64,000 nt of DNA from Ciceribacter ferrooxidans (GTDB taxonomy: Bacteria; Pseudomonadota; Alphaproteobacteria; Rhizobiales; Rhizobiaceae). Every line of letters starts with the position of its first letter. The first letter of the stretch is position 1. The stretch spans positions 310,001-374,000 of the forward strand of contig NZ_SDVB01000253.1 of NCBI RefSeq assembly GCF_004137355.1, written 5' to 3'. The notes under the pieces are model-generated. The model worked only from the letters and a program-made list of their open reading frames with translations. It was not told the DNA's origin and made no database searches. Both the position numbers and the translations under genes were made by a program. This document shows, in pieces, positions 9,246 to 18,809 of this stretch.

Positions 9246-9761
9246 ATGACGATAAAGCCCCTCATTATTCTTCCCGATCCGCTGCTGCGTCAGCTTTCCA
9301 AGCCCGTCGAACGGGTGGATTCCGATATCCTGAAGCTTGCCGACGACATGCTCGAAACCATGTACGATGCCCCCGGCATCGGGCTTGCAGCCATCCAGGT
9401 CGGTGTGGCGCGTCGCCTGCTGGTCATCGATGTGTCTCGAGAGGATGAAGAGAAGCGGCCGCTCGTTTTCATCAATCCCGAGATTCTGACGTCGTCCGAC
9501 GAACGCTCGACCTACGAGGAAGGGTGCCTCTCGATACCGGACTACTACGCAGAGGTGGAGCGACCGGCCAAGGTGACCGTGCGGTCCATCGACCGCGAGG
9601 GCAAGGAGCAGACGACCGAAGCCGAAGGTCTGCTCGCGACGTGCCTCCAGCATGAGATCGATCACCTGAACGGTGTCCTGTTCATCGACCATATCTCGCG
9701 GCTGAAGCGCGAAATGGTCATCAAGAAGTTCACCAAGGCGGCCAGGGGTAAGGCGATCTAG
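9246..9761 (+). CDS. def: Peptide deformylase
   Basis: The 171-residue metalloenzyme removes the formyl group from the N-terminal methionine of new proteins. All three family motifs are present: [10 protein letters not shown] (about 46-55), EGCLSIP with the metal-binding cysteine (about 93-99), and QHEIDHLNG with the two metal-binding histidines (about 135-143). The ATG at 9246 follows GGGAGG and fits the family N-terminus better than the upstream one at 9228. It heads a def-fmt-truA operon; Def and Fmt act at opposite ends of the formylmethionine cycle. Confidence 0.96.
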   Translation: MTIKPLIILPDPLLRQLSKPVERVDSDILKLADDMLETMYDAPGIGLAAIQVGVARRLLVIDVSREDEEKRPLVFINPEILTSSDERSTYEEGCLSIPDYYAEVERPAKVTVRSIDREGKEQTTEAEGLLATCLQHEIDHLNGVLFIDHISRLKREMVIKKFTKAARGKAI

Positions 9762-9828
9762 CGCCGGCGCCCGCAGCAGCGGCGGGGCCTGAACCAAGCC
9801 CGTTGGGAAGCCGGAGGCGACGACAACC

Positions 9829-10764
9829 ATGGCACTTCGCATCATCTTCATGGGAACGCCGGAGTTTTCCGTTCCGACGCTTGACGCCCTTGCCGAAGCC
9901 GGCCACGAGATTGTCGCCGTCTATACGCAGCCACCACGTCCCGGTGGCCGGCGCGGTCTCGATTTGCAGAAGTCACCGGTGCACCAGGCAGCCGAAAAGC
10001 TCTGCATTCCTGTATTCACTCCGATCAACTTCAAGAATCCCGCGGAACGTGCGGCCTTTCGCGCGATCGGTGCGGACGTTGCGGTCGTGGTCGCCTACGG
10101 CCTTCTGCTGCCGGAGGAGGTTCTCGGCGGCACGAGGCTCGGCGCCTACAACGGCCACGCGTCGCTTCTGCCGCGCTGGCGCGGTGCGGCGCCGATCCAG
10201 CGCGCGATCATGGCCGGCGATCGCGAAAGCGGCATGATGGTCATGAAGATGGACAAGGGCCTCGATACCGGCGCCGTCGCGCTGACGCGCAAGGTGGAGA
10301 TCGCACACGACATGACGGCGGGCGAGTTGCACGACCGCTTGAGCCGGATCGGTGCGGACGCCATGGTCGAGGCGATGGCGAGGCTCGAAGCGGGAGATCT
10401 GTCGTTCACGCCGCAAGCCTCCGAAGGCGTGCTCTACGCGGCAAAGATCGACAAGGGCGAAACACGTATCAGCTTTGCCCGCGACGCCCATGACGTGCAC
10501 AACCATGTTCGTGGACTGGCGCCGTTCCCCGGCGCCTGGTTCGAGGTGGAGATCAACGGCCGACCTGAACGGGTGAAGGTGCTCGGCTCCACTCTCGCCG
10601 AAGGTGAGGGCAGGCCCGGCGAAGTGCTGGACGAACACCTGACGGTCGCCTGCGGCAAAGGTGCGGTGCGGCTCACACGGCTGCAGCGTGCCGGCGGCAA
10701 ACCGCTCGCCACGACCGAATTCCTCCGCGGCACCCCGATCCCGCGCGGCGTGGTTCTCGCCTGA
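9829..10764 (+). CDS. fmt: Methionyl-tRNA formyltransferase
   Basis: The 311-residue enzyme transfers a formyl group from 10-formyltetrahydrofolate to Met-tRNA(fMet). The N-terminal formyltransferase domain carries the folate-binding signature around [16 protein letters not shown] (about 106-121), and the C-terminal domain (from about 205) binds tRNA. The start [13 protein letters not shown] is typical. It lies 67 bases after def and its stop overlaps the truA start by one base (TGATG), showing translational coupling. Confidence 0.97.
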   Translation: MALRIIFMGTPEFSVPTLDALAEAGHEIVAVYTQPPRPGGRRGLDLQKSPVHQAAEKLCIPVFTPINFKNPAERAAFRAIGADVAVVVAYGLLLPEEVLGGTRLGAYNGHASLLPRWRGAAPIQRAIMAGDRESGMMVMKMDKGLDTGAVALTRKVEIAHDMTAGELHDRLSRIGADAMVEAMARLEAGDLSFTPQASEGVLYAAKIDKGETRISFARDAHDVHNHVRGLAPFPGAWFEVEINGRPERVKVLGSTLAEGEGRPGEVLDEHLTVACGKGAVRLTRLQRAGGKPLATTEFLRGTPIPRGVVLA

Positions 10765-11519
10765 TGCCGCGCTTTCGCATGACCGTCGAATATGACGGCA
10801 CCCACTACGTCGGCTGGCAGCGGCAGGAAAACGGCCATTCCGTCCAGCAGGCATTGGAAAACGCCATTCTCTCCCTGACCGGAGAGACAGTGTCGATCCG
10901 GGGTGCGGGCCGAACCGACTCCGGTGTCCATGCGCTCGGCCAGGTCATCCATGCGGACTTCTCACGTTCCTGGGCGCCCTACAAGCTGCGCAACGCGCTC
11001 AATGCTCATCTCGGTCTGGCGGGCGAACGCGTCGCTGTCCTTGATGTGCTGGAGGCGGACGAGAGCTTTGATGCTCGCTTCTCTGCCGTCCGGCGGCATT
11101 ATCTTTACCGCATCATCAGCCGTCCGGCGCCGCTGGCCGTGGAACTGAAGCGCGCCTGGTGGGTGCCGAAGCCGCTCGATCACGAGCGCATGCATGAGGC
11201 CGCGCAGCAGCTTGTCGGCCATCACGACTTCACCACCTTCCGGTCCGCGCATTGTCAGGCGACGAGCCCGGTGCGCACCCTGGACCGCCTTGATGTGACG
11301 CGTGCCGGCGACCTGATCGAGATCCGGGCCTCGGCCCAGAGCTTCCTTCACAACCAGATCCGCTCCTTCGCCGGGACACTCAAGCTCGCCGGCGAGGGCA
11401 AGATGTCGCCGGCCGACGTCAAGGCGGCGCTGGAGGCGCGCGACCGCGCCGCCTGCGGCCCTGTAGCACCGCCGGAGGGGCTCTACTTTTTGAAAGTCGA
11501 CTACGCCGACGGGCTGTAG
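10764..11519 (+). CDS. truA: tRNA pseudouridine(38-40) synthase
   Basis: The 251-residue enzyme isomerises uridines 38-40 in the anticodon arm. The catalytic aspartate is in the signature [12 protein letters not shown] (about residues 46-57), and the second conserved block is near [12 protein letters not shown]. Length is normal. It overlaps fmt by one base and ends the def-fmt-truA operon; the next gene runs in the opposite direction with only 20 bases between the stops. Confidence 0.97.
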   Translation: MPRFRMTVEYDGTHYVGWQRQENGHSVQQALENAILSLTGETVSIRGAGRTDSGVHALGQVIHADFSRSWAPYKLRNALNAHLGLAGERVAVLDVLEADESFDARFSAVRRHYLYRIISRPAPLAVELKRAWWVPKPLDHERMHEAAQQLVGHHDFTTFRSAHCQATSPVRTLDRLDVTRAGDLIEIRASAQSFLHNQIRSFAGTLKLAGEGKMSPADVKAALEARDRAACGPVAPPEGLYFLKVDYADGL

Positions 11520-11539
11520 GACCCGGCGGGCGTGCTCGT

Positions 11540-12136
11540 TCAGCCAGGGAACACGCCGAGAAAGCGCTCCAGCAGCTCGGACAGCAACATGGTTGGAACC
11601 AGCAGAACCATGGTCATCGTCGCGATCGTCAACGTATGATCGCCGAGCACCATGCGCAGCACGCGAAAGAGCGCGAATACCAGCGTCAGCAACAGCACCA
11701 GCCACAGGATCGTCAGCAGGCCCTTGAGGACGGGCAGCAGTACCATCAGCACGATCAGCACGGCATAGGCATAGGAGACTGGAAGCGCGAGCCAGTTCGT
11801 GACCGTGACGATTGCGGCGAACCGCGGGCCGATCCCGAGCGCCCAGGCGAGCACCCCGGCGAGGATGACCGGCATCAGCCAGTTCGCCACTTCCACCAGT
11901 GCGAGGCGGAAGAAGAAGATCGGTCCCGTCTCCGTGCCGAGCGGCATCACGGCGAGGTAGGCGGCCCGCCACCAGAGCCAGGAAACGAGGATCGCCGGCG
12001 CGGCCCATGCCATCGCCCAGAAGGAGCGCAGGGCGCCTCGATCCGTGAGGTCGAGAAAACTGAAGCCTTTCGTGTCTCGCTGGAAGAGCAGCCATAGGCC
12101 GGTCAGGTAGAGCTTAACTTCCTTAAGCGTCGGCAT
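11540..12136 (-). CDS. Uncharacterised integral membrane protein, last gene of dap operon
   Basis: The 198-residue protein is strongly hydrophobic, with about five or six predicted membrane helices and short charged loops. I do not recognise a named family; the layout recalls Yip1-like membrane proteins but this is weak. Its ATG at 12136 lies inside the end of dapE (14-base overlap), so translation is probably coupled, and I chose this start for that reason. A role in export, envelope or lysine/diaminopimelate metabolism is possible only by association with dapD-dapE. Confidence 0.75.
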   Translation of the reverse strand: MPTLKEVKLYLTGLWLLFQRDTKGFSFLDLTDRGALRSFWAMAWAAPAILVSWLWWRAAYLAVMPLGTETGPIFFFRLALVEVANWLMPVILAGVLAWALGIGPRFAAIVTVTNWLALPVSYAYAVLIVLMVLLPVLKGLLTILWLVLLLTLVFALFRVLRMVLGDHTLTIATMTMVLLVPTMLLSELLERFLGVFPG

Positions 12137-13316
12137 TCGCAAACCACTGCTCGATGAAGGTCTGGTAGATCTGCGTGAGCGTCTCGAGATCCTCGACGGC
12201 CACTCTCTCGTCCACCATGTGCATGGTCTGGCCGACCAGGCCGAATTCCACGACCGGGCAGTAATCCTTGATGTAGCGGGCATCCGAGGTGCCGCCGGTC
12301 GTTGAAAGCTGCGGCGTCCGTCCCGTCACCTGCTCGACGGCATCCGAAAGCGATGAAATGAGGGCTTCGTTGCGGGTGAGGAAAACGTGGCTCGGACGTT
12401 CCGACCAGACGATGTCGTACTTCAGCGGCTGGCGTGCAGGCCTCAGCGTCGTATCGGCTGCGGCGGCATCGAGGCGCCGGACGATCTCCGCCTGCAGCGT
12501 TTCGGCCGACCAGGTGTCGTTGAAGCGTATGTTGAAGCGCGCGGTCGCCTTTGCCGGGATGACGTTCGTCGCCGGATTGCCGACGTCGATCGTCGTCACC
12601 TCGAGGTTCGAAGGCTGGAAATTGTCCGTACCGTGGTCGAAGGGCGGGTTCATCAGTACTTCGGCGAGACGGATGATCCCGCGAACGGGATTGTCGGCAA
12701 GGTGCGGATAGGCGGCATGCCCCTGCACCCCATGGACGGTGATCGTGCCGGACAGGGATCCGCGGCGGCCGATCTTGATCATGTCGCCGAGCAGGTCCGG
12801 ATTGGTCGGCTCGCCGACGAGGCAGGCATCCCAGTACTCACCCTTTTCCGCCGCCCATTTGAGAAGCTTGATCGTTCCGTTGATGGCTGGGCCTTCCTCG
12901 TCACCGGTAATCAACAGCGAAACGGAGCCCTTGGGCGCACCCTTCTTTTCGATACTACGGGCGAGCGCCGCAACGAAACAGGCGATCCCGCCCTTCATGT
13001 CGACCGCACCACGGCCATAAAGAACGCCGTCGGCGATCTCGGCCGCAAACGGCGGATGGCTCCAGGCCGACTCGTCACCGGCCGGCACCACGTCGGTATG
13101 ACCGGCGAACATCAGGTGCGGGCCGCTCGTGCCCAGCCGGGCGTAAAGATTCTCGATGTCGGGAGTATTCTCGTCGGACGCTGTCACGCGCGAAATGGCG
13201 AAGCCCATCGGCTCCAGCATCGCTTGAAGCGCGCTCAGCGCACCGCCTTCGGCAGGCGTGACGGATGGACAACGGATGAGAGCCTGCAGGTTTTCAACGG
13301 GATTTGTCGCGGTCAT
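12123..13316 (-). CDS. dapE: Succinyl-diaminopimelate desuccinylase
   Basis: The 397-residue M20-family metallohydrolase converts N-succinyl-LL-diaminopimelate to LL-diaminopimelate and succinate in lysine and peptidoglycan synthesis. Metal-site motifs are visible: [12 protein letters not shown] with the first His and Asp (about 67-78), [10 protein letters not shown] (about 99-108), and ITGDEEGPA with the catalytic glutamate pair (about 133-141). The start at 13316 removes an unlikely N-terminal extension. It lies downstream of dapD and a DUF805 gene on the same strand. Confidence 0.96.
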   Translation of the reverse strand: MTATNPVENLQALIRCPSVTPAEGGALSALQAMLEPMGFAISRVTASDENTPDIENLYARLGTSGPHLMFAGHTDVVPAGDESAWSHPPFAAEIADGVLYGRGAVDMKGGIACFVAALARSIEKKGAPKGSVSLLITGDEEGPAINGTIKLLKWAAEKGEYWDACLVGEPTNPDLLGDMIKIGRRGSLSGTITVHGVQGHAAYPHLADNPVRGIIRLAEVLMNPPFDHGTDNFQPSNLEVTTIDVGNPATNVIPAKATARFNIRFNDTWSAETLQAEIVRRLDAAAADTTLRPARQPLKYDIVWSERPSHVFLTRNEALISSLSDAVEQVTGRTPQLSTTGGTSDARYIKDYCPVVEFGLVGQTMHMVDERVAVEDLETLTQIYQTFIEQWFANADA

Positions 13317-13424
13317 GGTTCTGAACGTGGAGGATGGAAGCCGGTCTGGGCGGCGCCGTGCCGCAGGAGGAGTTCGCAACGTGTAGCCGATCAAACCCCA
13401 CCTGTCACCATGGCGGGAGATGTG

Positions 13425-13808
13425 TCATTTCTGGGGCCGGTCGGGCGCAGAACCATAGGCATTCGGCCCCTTCTCGGAAGGCCAAACACACATCCAGAGC
13501 AGCACGACGACCGAGATCACCGGCACGAAGAGGGCGATGGCCAGAAGACCGGTGAAACCCATGTCGTGCAGGCGCTTGACGCCCAGCATGAACCCGGAGA
13601 CTACCGAGGTCACAAAGACGCTGAAGAAAAGGAAGCTCCAGAACGGCAGAACACTTTCGTCGTCCTGATGCAGGACCAGCTTCGCGGTCGTGTAGCCGTT
13701 GGCCATCATCCAGAACAGCCAGGAGAGGATGAAAACCTGCCGCCCGGCGCGACCGGACGGGCTGAAGAACAGCCATCCGATACCGGGCGTGCGAACGGTG
13801 TCCCGCAC
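13425..13808 (-). CDS. DUF805 family membrane protein between dapD and dapE
   Basis: The 127-residue protein starts with GTG at 13808, 1 base after the dapD stop. It has the DUF805 pattern: an N-terminal FFSPSGRAGRQVF segment, three or four hydrophobic helices, and the family motif GVKRLHDMGFTG before the last helix. DUF805 proteins are inner-membrane proteins of unknown function. The tight junction with dapD indicates translational coupling. I chose the GTG because the upstream in-frame region overlaps dapD. A second DUF805 gene is at 49.1 kb. Confidence 0.8.
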   Translation of the reverse strand: MRDTVRTPGIGWLFFSPSGRAGRQVFILSWLFWMMANGYTTAKLVLHQDDESVLPFWSFLFFSVFVTSVVSGFMLGVKRLHDMGFTGLLAIALFVPVISVVVLLWMCVWPSEKGPNAYGSAPDRPQK

Positions 13809-13809
13809 C

Positions 13810-14667
13810 TCAGTCCCTGAGAAGCTCGTTGATGCCCGTCTTCGAGCGCGTCTTGGCATCCACTCGTTTGACGATGACCGCGCAATAAAGGCTCGGAGCA
13901 GGCTGGCCGTTGGCCATGACGCTGGCCGAGGGCAGGGCGCCGGCAACGACCACGGAATACGGAGGCACTTCACCGTAGGTGATCTCGCCCGTCGCACGGT
14001 CGACGATCTTGGTCGACTTGCCGATGAAGACGCCCATGCCCAGTACCGAGCCCTCGCGGACGATGCAGCCTTCGACGACCTCGGAGCGTGCGCCGATGAA
14101 GCAGTTGTCCTCGATGATCGTCGGGCCGGCCTGCATCGGCTCGAGCACGCCGCCGATGCCGACGCCCCCCGAGAGATGGACGTTCTTTCCGATCTGTGCG
14201 CACGAGCCGACGGTCGCCCAGGTGTCGACCATCGTGTTCTCGCCGACATAGGCGCCGAGATTGACGAAGGACGGCATCAGCACGGCGCCGGGAGAGATGT
14301 ATGCGGAGCGGCGGACGACTGCATTCGGAACGGCACGGAAGCCGGCACGCTCGAATTCATTGGCGCTCCAGCCCTGGAATTTGGAGGGAACCTTGTCCCA
14401 CCAGGTCGAGGCGCCCGGGCCGCCAGCAACAATCTCCATGGGATTGAGGCGGAAGGAGAGCAGAACGGCCTTCTTCAGCCACTGATGAACCGTCCAAGTG
14501 CCGTCTTCGCCGCGCGAGGCGACACGCAACTTGCCGCTGTCGAGCAGATTGAGAGCGGCTTCCACCGCGTCGCGAACTTCGCCGCGTGTCGACGTGCTTA
14601 CCGTGTCACGGTTTTCGAAGGCGGCTTCAACGATGCTCTCGAGCTGGCTGACATCCATGGCGGTCAT
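13810..14667 (-). CDS. dapD: 2,3,4,5-tetrahydropyridine-2,6-dicarboxylate N-succinyltransferase
   Basis: The 285-residue enzyme succinylates tetrahydrodipicolinate in the lysine/diaminopimelate pathway. The central and C-terminal parts show left-handed beta-helix hexapeptide repeats ([38 protein letters not shown]), as expected for DapD. Length is typical. It leads a minus-strand operon dapD-DUF805-dapE-membrane protein; DapE removes the succinyl group added here after the intervening aminotransferase step. Confidence 0.96.
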   Translation of the reverse strand: MTAMDVSQLESIVEAAFENRDTVSTSTRGEVRDAVEAALNLLDSGKLRVASRGEDGTWTVHQWLKKAVLLSFRLNPMEIVAGGPGASTWWDKVPSKFQGWSANEFERAGFRAVPNAVVRRSAYISPGAVLMPSFVNLGAYVGENTMVDTWATVGSCAQIGKNVHLSGGVGIGGVLEPMQAGPTIIEDNCFIGARSEVVEGCIVREGSVLGMGVFIGKSTKIVDRATGEITYGEVPPYSVVVAGALPSASVMANGQPAPSLYCAVIVKRVDAKTRSKTGINELLRD

Positions 14668-14821
14668 CTGAATTCCTTAAACTTCGTTGTCTATCGTATA
14701 ACCCCGGAAATTTCCGGATTCGCGATCGGAAACTGGCGTTCTGCTGTAGCGCATTCGCCGGGGGTTGAAAACAGCCGCCCGCGACCTCCGCGGTCGTTTC
14801 CGGCAGAGAAAGGCAGTGAAA

Positions 14822-15682
14822 ATGGCGAAGCTAGAGAATGGTCCGAGACAGCGTAGCGGTGGAATCTGGGATCCGCTGAAAGACAGCACGACCGACCGCA
14901 AGGTCGCCGCCGGCATCCCGCGGACGCCACAGTCGGAATCTCCGTCCTATCGCCTCGCCTACATCGATGACGATTTCCTCTGCCGCGACGAACTCCGGCC
15001 CGTTCGTCTGCAGCTCGAGCTGCTGAAAGTCGAGATGATCCTCGCCGAGCGTGGGATCAGGTCGACGATCGTCATGTTCGGTGGCGCCCGCATTCCGGCG
15101 CCTGGGGCAAGTGCGTGGGCCGCACGCAACGAGACGCAGCGTGCCAATCTGGAAGCGGCATCCGTCTTCTACGAGGAGGCCCGCAAGTTCGCCGGCCTCT
15201 GCGCGGAATACTCGGCAAAACACGACCACCAGGAATATGTCGTGATGACGGGCGGGGGGCCCGGCGTCATGGAGGCGGGCAATCGCGGAGCGGCAGAGGC
15301 GGGCGCCCCGTCGATCGGCCTCAATATCGTCCTGCCGCACGAGCAGGCACCAAATGCTTTCGTGACGCCCGAACTCAGCTTCAACTTCCATTATTTCGCG
15401 ATCCGGAAGATGCACTTCCTGATGCGTGCCAAGGCGATCGCCATCTTCCCCGGCGGCTTCGGGACCATGGATGAGTTCTTCGAGGCGGTGACCCTGATCC
15501 AGACCAAACGTATGGCGCCGATCCCCCTCATCCTTTTCGGTGAAGCTTTCTGGCGAAGGATCATCGATTTCGACGCGCTCGCGGAATTCGGCACGATCGC
15601 TCCGGAGGACGTGGAATTGCTGAATTTCGTCGAAACGGCGGAGCAGGCCTGGAAAGTCATCGCCGATCACTACGAGCACTGA
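14822..15682 (+). CDS. LOG family protein (lysine decarboxylase-like, Rossmann fold)
   Basis: The 286-residue protein has the LOG/TIGR00730 signature PGGFGTMDEFFEA (about 211-223) and GGGPGVMEAGNRGA (about 143-156). LOG enzymes release free cytokinin bases from their 5'-monophosphates, and many bacterial members act as nucleotide 5'-monophosphate phosphoribohydrolases; old lysine decarboxylase labels are misleading. It is longer than the usual 190-residue members because of an N-terminal extension of about 70 residues. AAAGG precedes the ATG at 14822. The gene is divergent from dapD. Confidence 0.85.
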   Translation: MAKLENGPRQRSGGIWDPLKDSTTDRKVAAGIPRTPQSESPSYRLAYIDDDFLCRDELRPVRLQLELLKVEMILAERGIRSTIVMFGGARIPAPGASAWAARNETQRANLEAASVFYEEARKFAGLCAEYSAKHDHQEYVVMTGGGPGVMEAGNRGAAEAGAPSIGLNIVLPHEQAPNAFVTPELSFNFHYFAIRKMHFLMRAKAIAIFPGGFGTMDEFFEAVTLIQTKRMAPIPLILFGEAFWRRIIDFDALAEFGTIAPEDVELLNFVETAEQAWKVIADHYEH

Positions 15683-15686
15683 CGCG

Positions 15687-15715
15687 AATGGCCCACGGCA
15701 TCGCCGTGGGCCATT
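15687..15715. terminator. Bidirectional hairpin terminator
   Basis: A perfect 13-bp stem (15687-15699 and 15703-15715, 3-base loop) lies between the LOG gene stop and the end of the opposing EF-hand gene. The stem starts AATGGCCCACGGC. It is well placed to stop both transcripts. Confidence 0.75.
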
Positions 15716-15744
15716 GTCCTTTCAGGCGGCGGATATCTGCCGGG

Positions 15745-16323
15745 TCAGAAGGAGCCGCGCTTCGGCATGTCGTCGGCGGAGAGTGCGCCGTCGCCATTGC
15801 GATCCATGCGGGTGAAGAACTTGTCGCTCGCCACAGATGCCTCTTCACGGCTGATCTGGCCGTTCTCGTCGGCGTCGGCCATCCGCATGCCGCCGAAGCG
15901 CCCACCGTGCCCCATCCCCTGGCGCTGCCCGTCTTCAGCCATGGCGCGTTCGCCATGATGCTTCTTCCAGCCCATCATGCCCATCTGGTGGCCGGTTCCG
16001 TCCTGCGGTCCCGTGCCCATACCTGCGCCCTTGCCGGCGGGCGCGTTCGCCCGCATGGCTTCGCGGTGGGCGCGAAGTTCGCCTGGGGTCAAGGCGCCGT
16101 CCTTGTCGGCATCGATTTCTCCAAACAGCCTCTCCTGGCCGGTCTTGGCTTCGTCCTTGGAAATCTTGCCGTCCTTGTTCGCGTCGAACTGTTGCAGCAT
16201 GTGGACGAAGCGGGCTTCTGGGCCGCGTCCCCCCGCCATCTCCTGGCGGGCGAAGGCCGCCGCCGATGTGCCGACGACAAGCGTGGCAGCGAGGGCGGTG
16301 AGCGTGATCGTTTTCCTGTTCAT
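15745..16323 (-). CDS. Exported EF-hand calcium-binding protein
   Basis: The 192-residue protein has a cleavable signal peptide (about 1-25, ending near AAAFA) and four canonical EF-hand loops: DANKDGKISKDE, DADKDGALTPGE, DADENGQISREE and DRNGDGALSADD. Between the two pairs lies a Gly-, Met- and His-rich linker. It is likely periplasmic and calcium-binding; no enzymatic domain is present. I chose the ATG at 16323 because AAAGGA lies 6 bases upstream; the ATG at 16329 abuts that site. It is monocistronic. Its role is unknown; calsymin-like proteins of rhizobia are a distant comparison. Confidence 0.88.
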   Translation of the reverse strand: MNRKTITLTALAATLVVGTSAAAFARQEMAGGRGPEARFVHMLQQFDANKDGKISKDEAKTGQERLFGEIDADKDGALTPGELRAHREAMRANAPAGKGAGMGTGPQDGTGHQMGMMGWKKHHGERAMAEDGQRQGMGHGGRFGGMRMADADENGQISREEASVASDKFFTRMDRNGDGALSADDMPKRGSF

Positions 16324-16433
16324 CAGCATTCCTTTCAGCGTCTTCTGATGAAGGAAAGCTACGGTTTCGTGCGACGCCATCCCACTTAAACTTCGGTAAG
16401 GCTGCATGAATTTTTGGTAATATACAAAAAAGA

Positions 16434-17156
16434 TCAGTTGCTTGTGCCGACTATCGTCTGAAGGAAGCCGGCGAGATCATCGGTCATGTAGTCGATGCAA
16501 TCCGGTTGCTTGGCATTCTCCGCCAATTCCCAGCTCTCCAGCACGGTCGTACCGAGATTGCGGGGAACGAGAAGAACCGTCTTCATGCCGAGCGAGCGGG
16601 GAACCAAAAGATTGCGCGGCAGGTCCTCGAACATCGCCGCACGTCTGGTGTCGACGCGATTGAGGGTCGCGAACTTGTCGTAGGTGTTACCGGCGGGCTT
16701 CGGGACGTAATCGGCCGCAACGATGTCGAAGATGTCGTCGAAGTTATCGAGGATGCCGAGCGCGCGAGCGGCTGCCTCCGCGTGCTTGACGGTTCCGTTG
16801 GTGAATATGAACTTGCGGCCGGGAAGCGCCTTGATCGCGGTACCGAGCGCAGGATCTGGCAGGATCGCCGAATAGTCGATCGCATGGGCTCTTTCGAGGA
16901 AGTCGTTTGGGTCAACCCCATGATGGAGCATCAGGCCCGCAAGCGTGGTGCCGTGATCGCGATAGTACTGCTTCTGCAGCACTCTTGCGGCGTCCGGTTC
17001 GAGTTGCAGCAGTTCCGCGACATAGGCCGTCATGTTGCGATCGATCTGCGCGAACAGGTTGACGTGGTGCGGATAGAGGGTGTTGTCGAGGTCGAAGACC
17101 CAGTCGCGCACATGCGCGAAATCGGCCATGTCGGGATGTGTGGGGGGTGTGGTCAT
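16434..17156 (-). CDS. HAD-family pyrimidine 5'-nucleotidase-like phosphatase
   Basis: The 240-residue protein carries the HAD motif I DLDNTLYP near residues 22-29, with the nucleophilic aspartate first, motif II around FTNGT, and the late lysine/aspartate motifs (VPKP, FEDLP). The DLDNTLY form and the helical cap after it match the pyrimidine 5'-nucleotidase (Sdt1/YjjG-like) branch, which dephosphorylates UMP or CMP or modified nucleotides. The substrate is inferred from the family only. It runs opposite to the transporter gene at 17236, with a shared 79-base promoter region. Confidence 0.85.
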   Translation of the reverse strand: MTTPPTHPDMADFAHVRDWVFDLDNTLYPHHVNLFAQIDRNMTAYVAELLQLEPDAARVLQKQYYRDHGTTLAGLMLHHGVDPNDFLERAHAIDYSAILPDPALGTAIKALPGRKFIFTNGTVKHAEAAARALGILDNFDDIFDIVAADYVPKPAGNTYDKFATLNRVDTRRAAMFEDLPRNLLVPRSLGMKTVLLVPRNLGTTVLESWELAENAKQPDCIDYMTDDLAGFLQTIVGTSN

Positions 17157-17235
17157 GGTTTAGCTGTGACACGGATCACCGCAAAAATAAACGCCTGGCG
17201 TACTGCTTTTCCCTCCGGGGATATGGCGACCTCGC

Positions 17236-18174
17236 ATGCCCCGTGCTAACGCGATCGCCATGGAATTCTGGGCCGCCGTCACAATCACCAGCGCATTCCT
17301 CCAGAATGTGCGTTCCGCATTACAGAAACACCTCAAGGGGCGAATGGGCACGACGGGGGCGACCTTCGTGCGCTTCGGCTTCGGCGTACCTTTCGCGCTT
17401 GTCTATCTTGGCGTCCTGCACCTCGGTCTTGGGCGGTCGCTGCCGGTCCCGAGTGGTAGCTTCTGGTTCTGGGCGGTCGTCGGTGCGTTCGCGCAGATTG
17501 CCGCGACCTTCTTGCTGGTACATCTTTTCTCCTTCCGGAACTTTGCCGTCGGGACCGCATATTCGCGCACGGAGCCCGCGCAGGCAGCATTGCTCGCACT
17601 CGTTTTCTTCGGCGAACGGATCTCCGGGTCGGTGATGATCGCGATCGCCGTCTCCGTGGTCGGCGTCGTTCTGATCTCCGTTGCCCGCACGGAACTTGCC
17701 ACACGAACGCTCCTGCGCGCGGTCGTCAGCCGGACTGCCTTGGTGGGACTTCTTTCCGGTCTCTTCTTCGGCGTTTCCGGCATTGCTTATCGTGCCGCCT
17801 CATTGTCGCTCGCGCCGAGTCTGCCGGCCCCGGATTCGCTGATGCAGGCGGGCTATACGCTGGTAATCGTCATCCTGATGCAGGCATTCTCCATGTTTGT
17901 GTGGATGGCCTTGCGCGATCGCGAAGAATTGCGTCGGGTAAGGGAGGCAGCACCGGTCGCACTTCTGGTTGGCTTCGTCGGCGCCACCGCCTCCTTCGGA
18001 TGGTTCACGGCGATGACGCTCCAGCAGGTGGCGGTGGTCAAGGCGCTGGCGCAGATCGAGATGCTGTTCACCTTCGCCTCGTCGGTGTTCATCTTCCGGG
18101 AGCGGATCACCACTCTCGAATTCGCCGGCTGCCTGTTCGTTGTCCTCGGCGTACTGATCCTCGTCCTCGGCTGA
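17236..18174 (+). CDS. EamA/DMT family transporter
   Basis: The 312-residue protein has about ten hydrophobic helices in two repeated halves, the arrangement of drug/metabolite (EamA) transporters. Substrate cannot be told from sequence. An ATG at 17260 is an alternative start that would shorten the protein by 8 residues. Transport is across the inner membrane. A weakly similar second DMT gene is at 21.5-22.4 kb. It is followed after 74 bases by ogt on the same strand. Confidence 0.85.
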   Translation: MPRANAIAMEFWAAVTITSAFLQNVRSALQKHLKGRMGTTGATFVRFGFGVPFALVYLGVLHLGLGRSLPVPSGSFWFWAVVGAFAQIAATFLLVHLFSFRNFAVGTAYSRTEPAQAALLALVFFGERISGSVMIAIAVSVVGVVLISVARTELATRTLLRAVVSRTALVGLLSGLFFGVSGIAYRAASLSLAPSLPAPDSLMQAGYTLVIVILMQAFSMFVWMALRDREELRRVREAAPVALLVGFVGATASFGWFTAMTLQQVAVVKALAQIEMLFTFASSVFIFRERITTLEFAGCLFVVLGVLILVLG

Positions 18175-18248
18175 ATTGCCTCCGCCGGTTTCGGGTTGCC
18201 AGCCGTTTTCGCCCTTCCTACATTGGGTGGGCAACCCGGGACGGATCG

Positions 18249-18800
18249 ATGATCGCTACGGAACCGCTTTTTGCCGAATGGTTCGAGACGCCGCTTGGCG
18301 ACATGGTCGCGGCCGCCGCCGACACCCATCTGCATTTTCTCGAATTTCGGGATGCGGCGACACGAGAAAAGACGCTCGCCTCACTGCAGGCGAGGTCGCG
18401 TCGACCCGTGGTTTGCCGACGCAATCGGGTGATCGACCAGATCGGCACCGAACTCGCGGACTACTTCGCCGGCAAATCGGCCTCGTTCCGCACGCCGCTT
18501 GCCCCTGAAGGCTCGGACTTCGAAAAGAACGTATGGACGGAGCTTCTCAAGGTGCCACTCGGCGAAACCTGCTCCTACGGAGACATCGCCCGTGTGGTCG
18601 GCGGTATGGAGACAGTACGCGCCGTCGGAAAGGCGAATGGAGCCAACCCGATCGCCATCGTCATTCCCTGCCACCGCTGCATAGGCGCCGACGGCTCCCT
18701 GACAGGCTATGGCGGCGGGCTATGGCGCAAGAAGTGGCTCCTGCGCCACGAGGGACAGATGCGGCCGATCGGCCTCTTCGCCCTGGGTGAGGCCCAATAG
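18249..18800 (+). CDS. ogt: Methylated-DNA--protein-cysteine methyltransferase
   Basis: The 183-residue protein repairs O6-methylguanine by transferring the methyl group to its own cysteine. The active-site motif is IVIPCHRCIG, with the acceptor cysteine near residue 141, preceded by the DNA-binding helix (CSYGDIARVVGG). There is no N-terminal Ada zinc domain, so it is an Ogt-type enzyme. The ATG at 18249 follows a purine-rich GGGACGG. It converges with argB, with 9 bases between the stops. Confidence 0.93.
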   Translation: MIATEPLFAEWFETPLGDMVAAAADTHLHFLEFRDAATREKTLASLQARSRRPVVCRRNRVIDQIGTELADYFAGKSASFRTPLAPEGSDFEKNVWTELLKVPLGETCSYGDIARVVGGMETVRAVGKANGANPIAIVIPCHRCIGADGSLTGYGGGLWRKKWLLRHEGQMRPIGLFALGEAQ

Positions 18801-18809
18801 GGCCGAGGA

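Noticed and set aside
13425-14249. 274-codon frame covering DUF805 and part of dapD
   Set aside because: Only its last 127 codons have DUF805 features; the upstream part is the shadow of dapD, so the GTG at 13808 is used.
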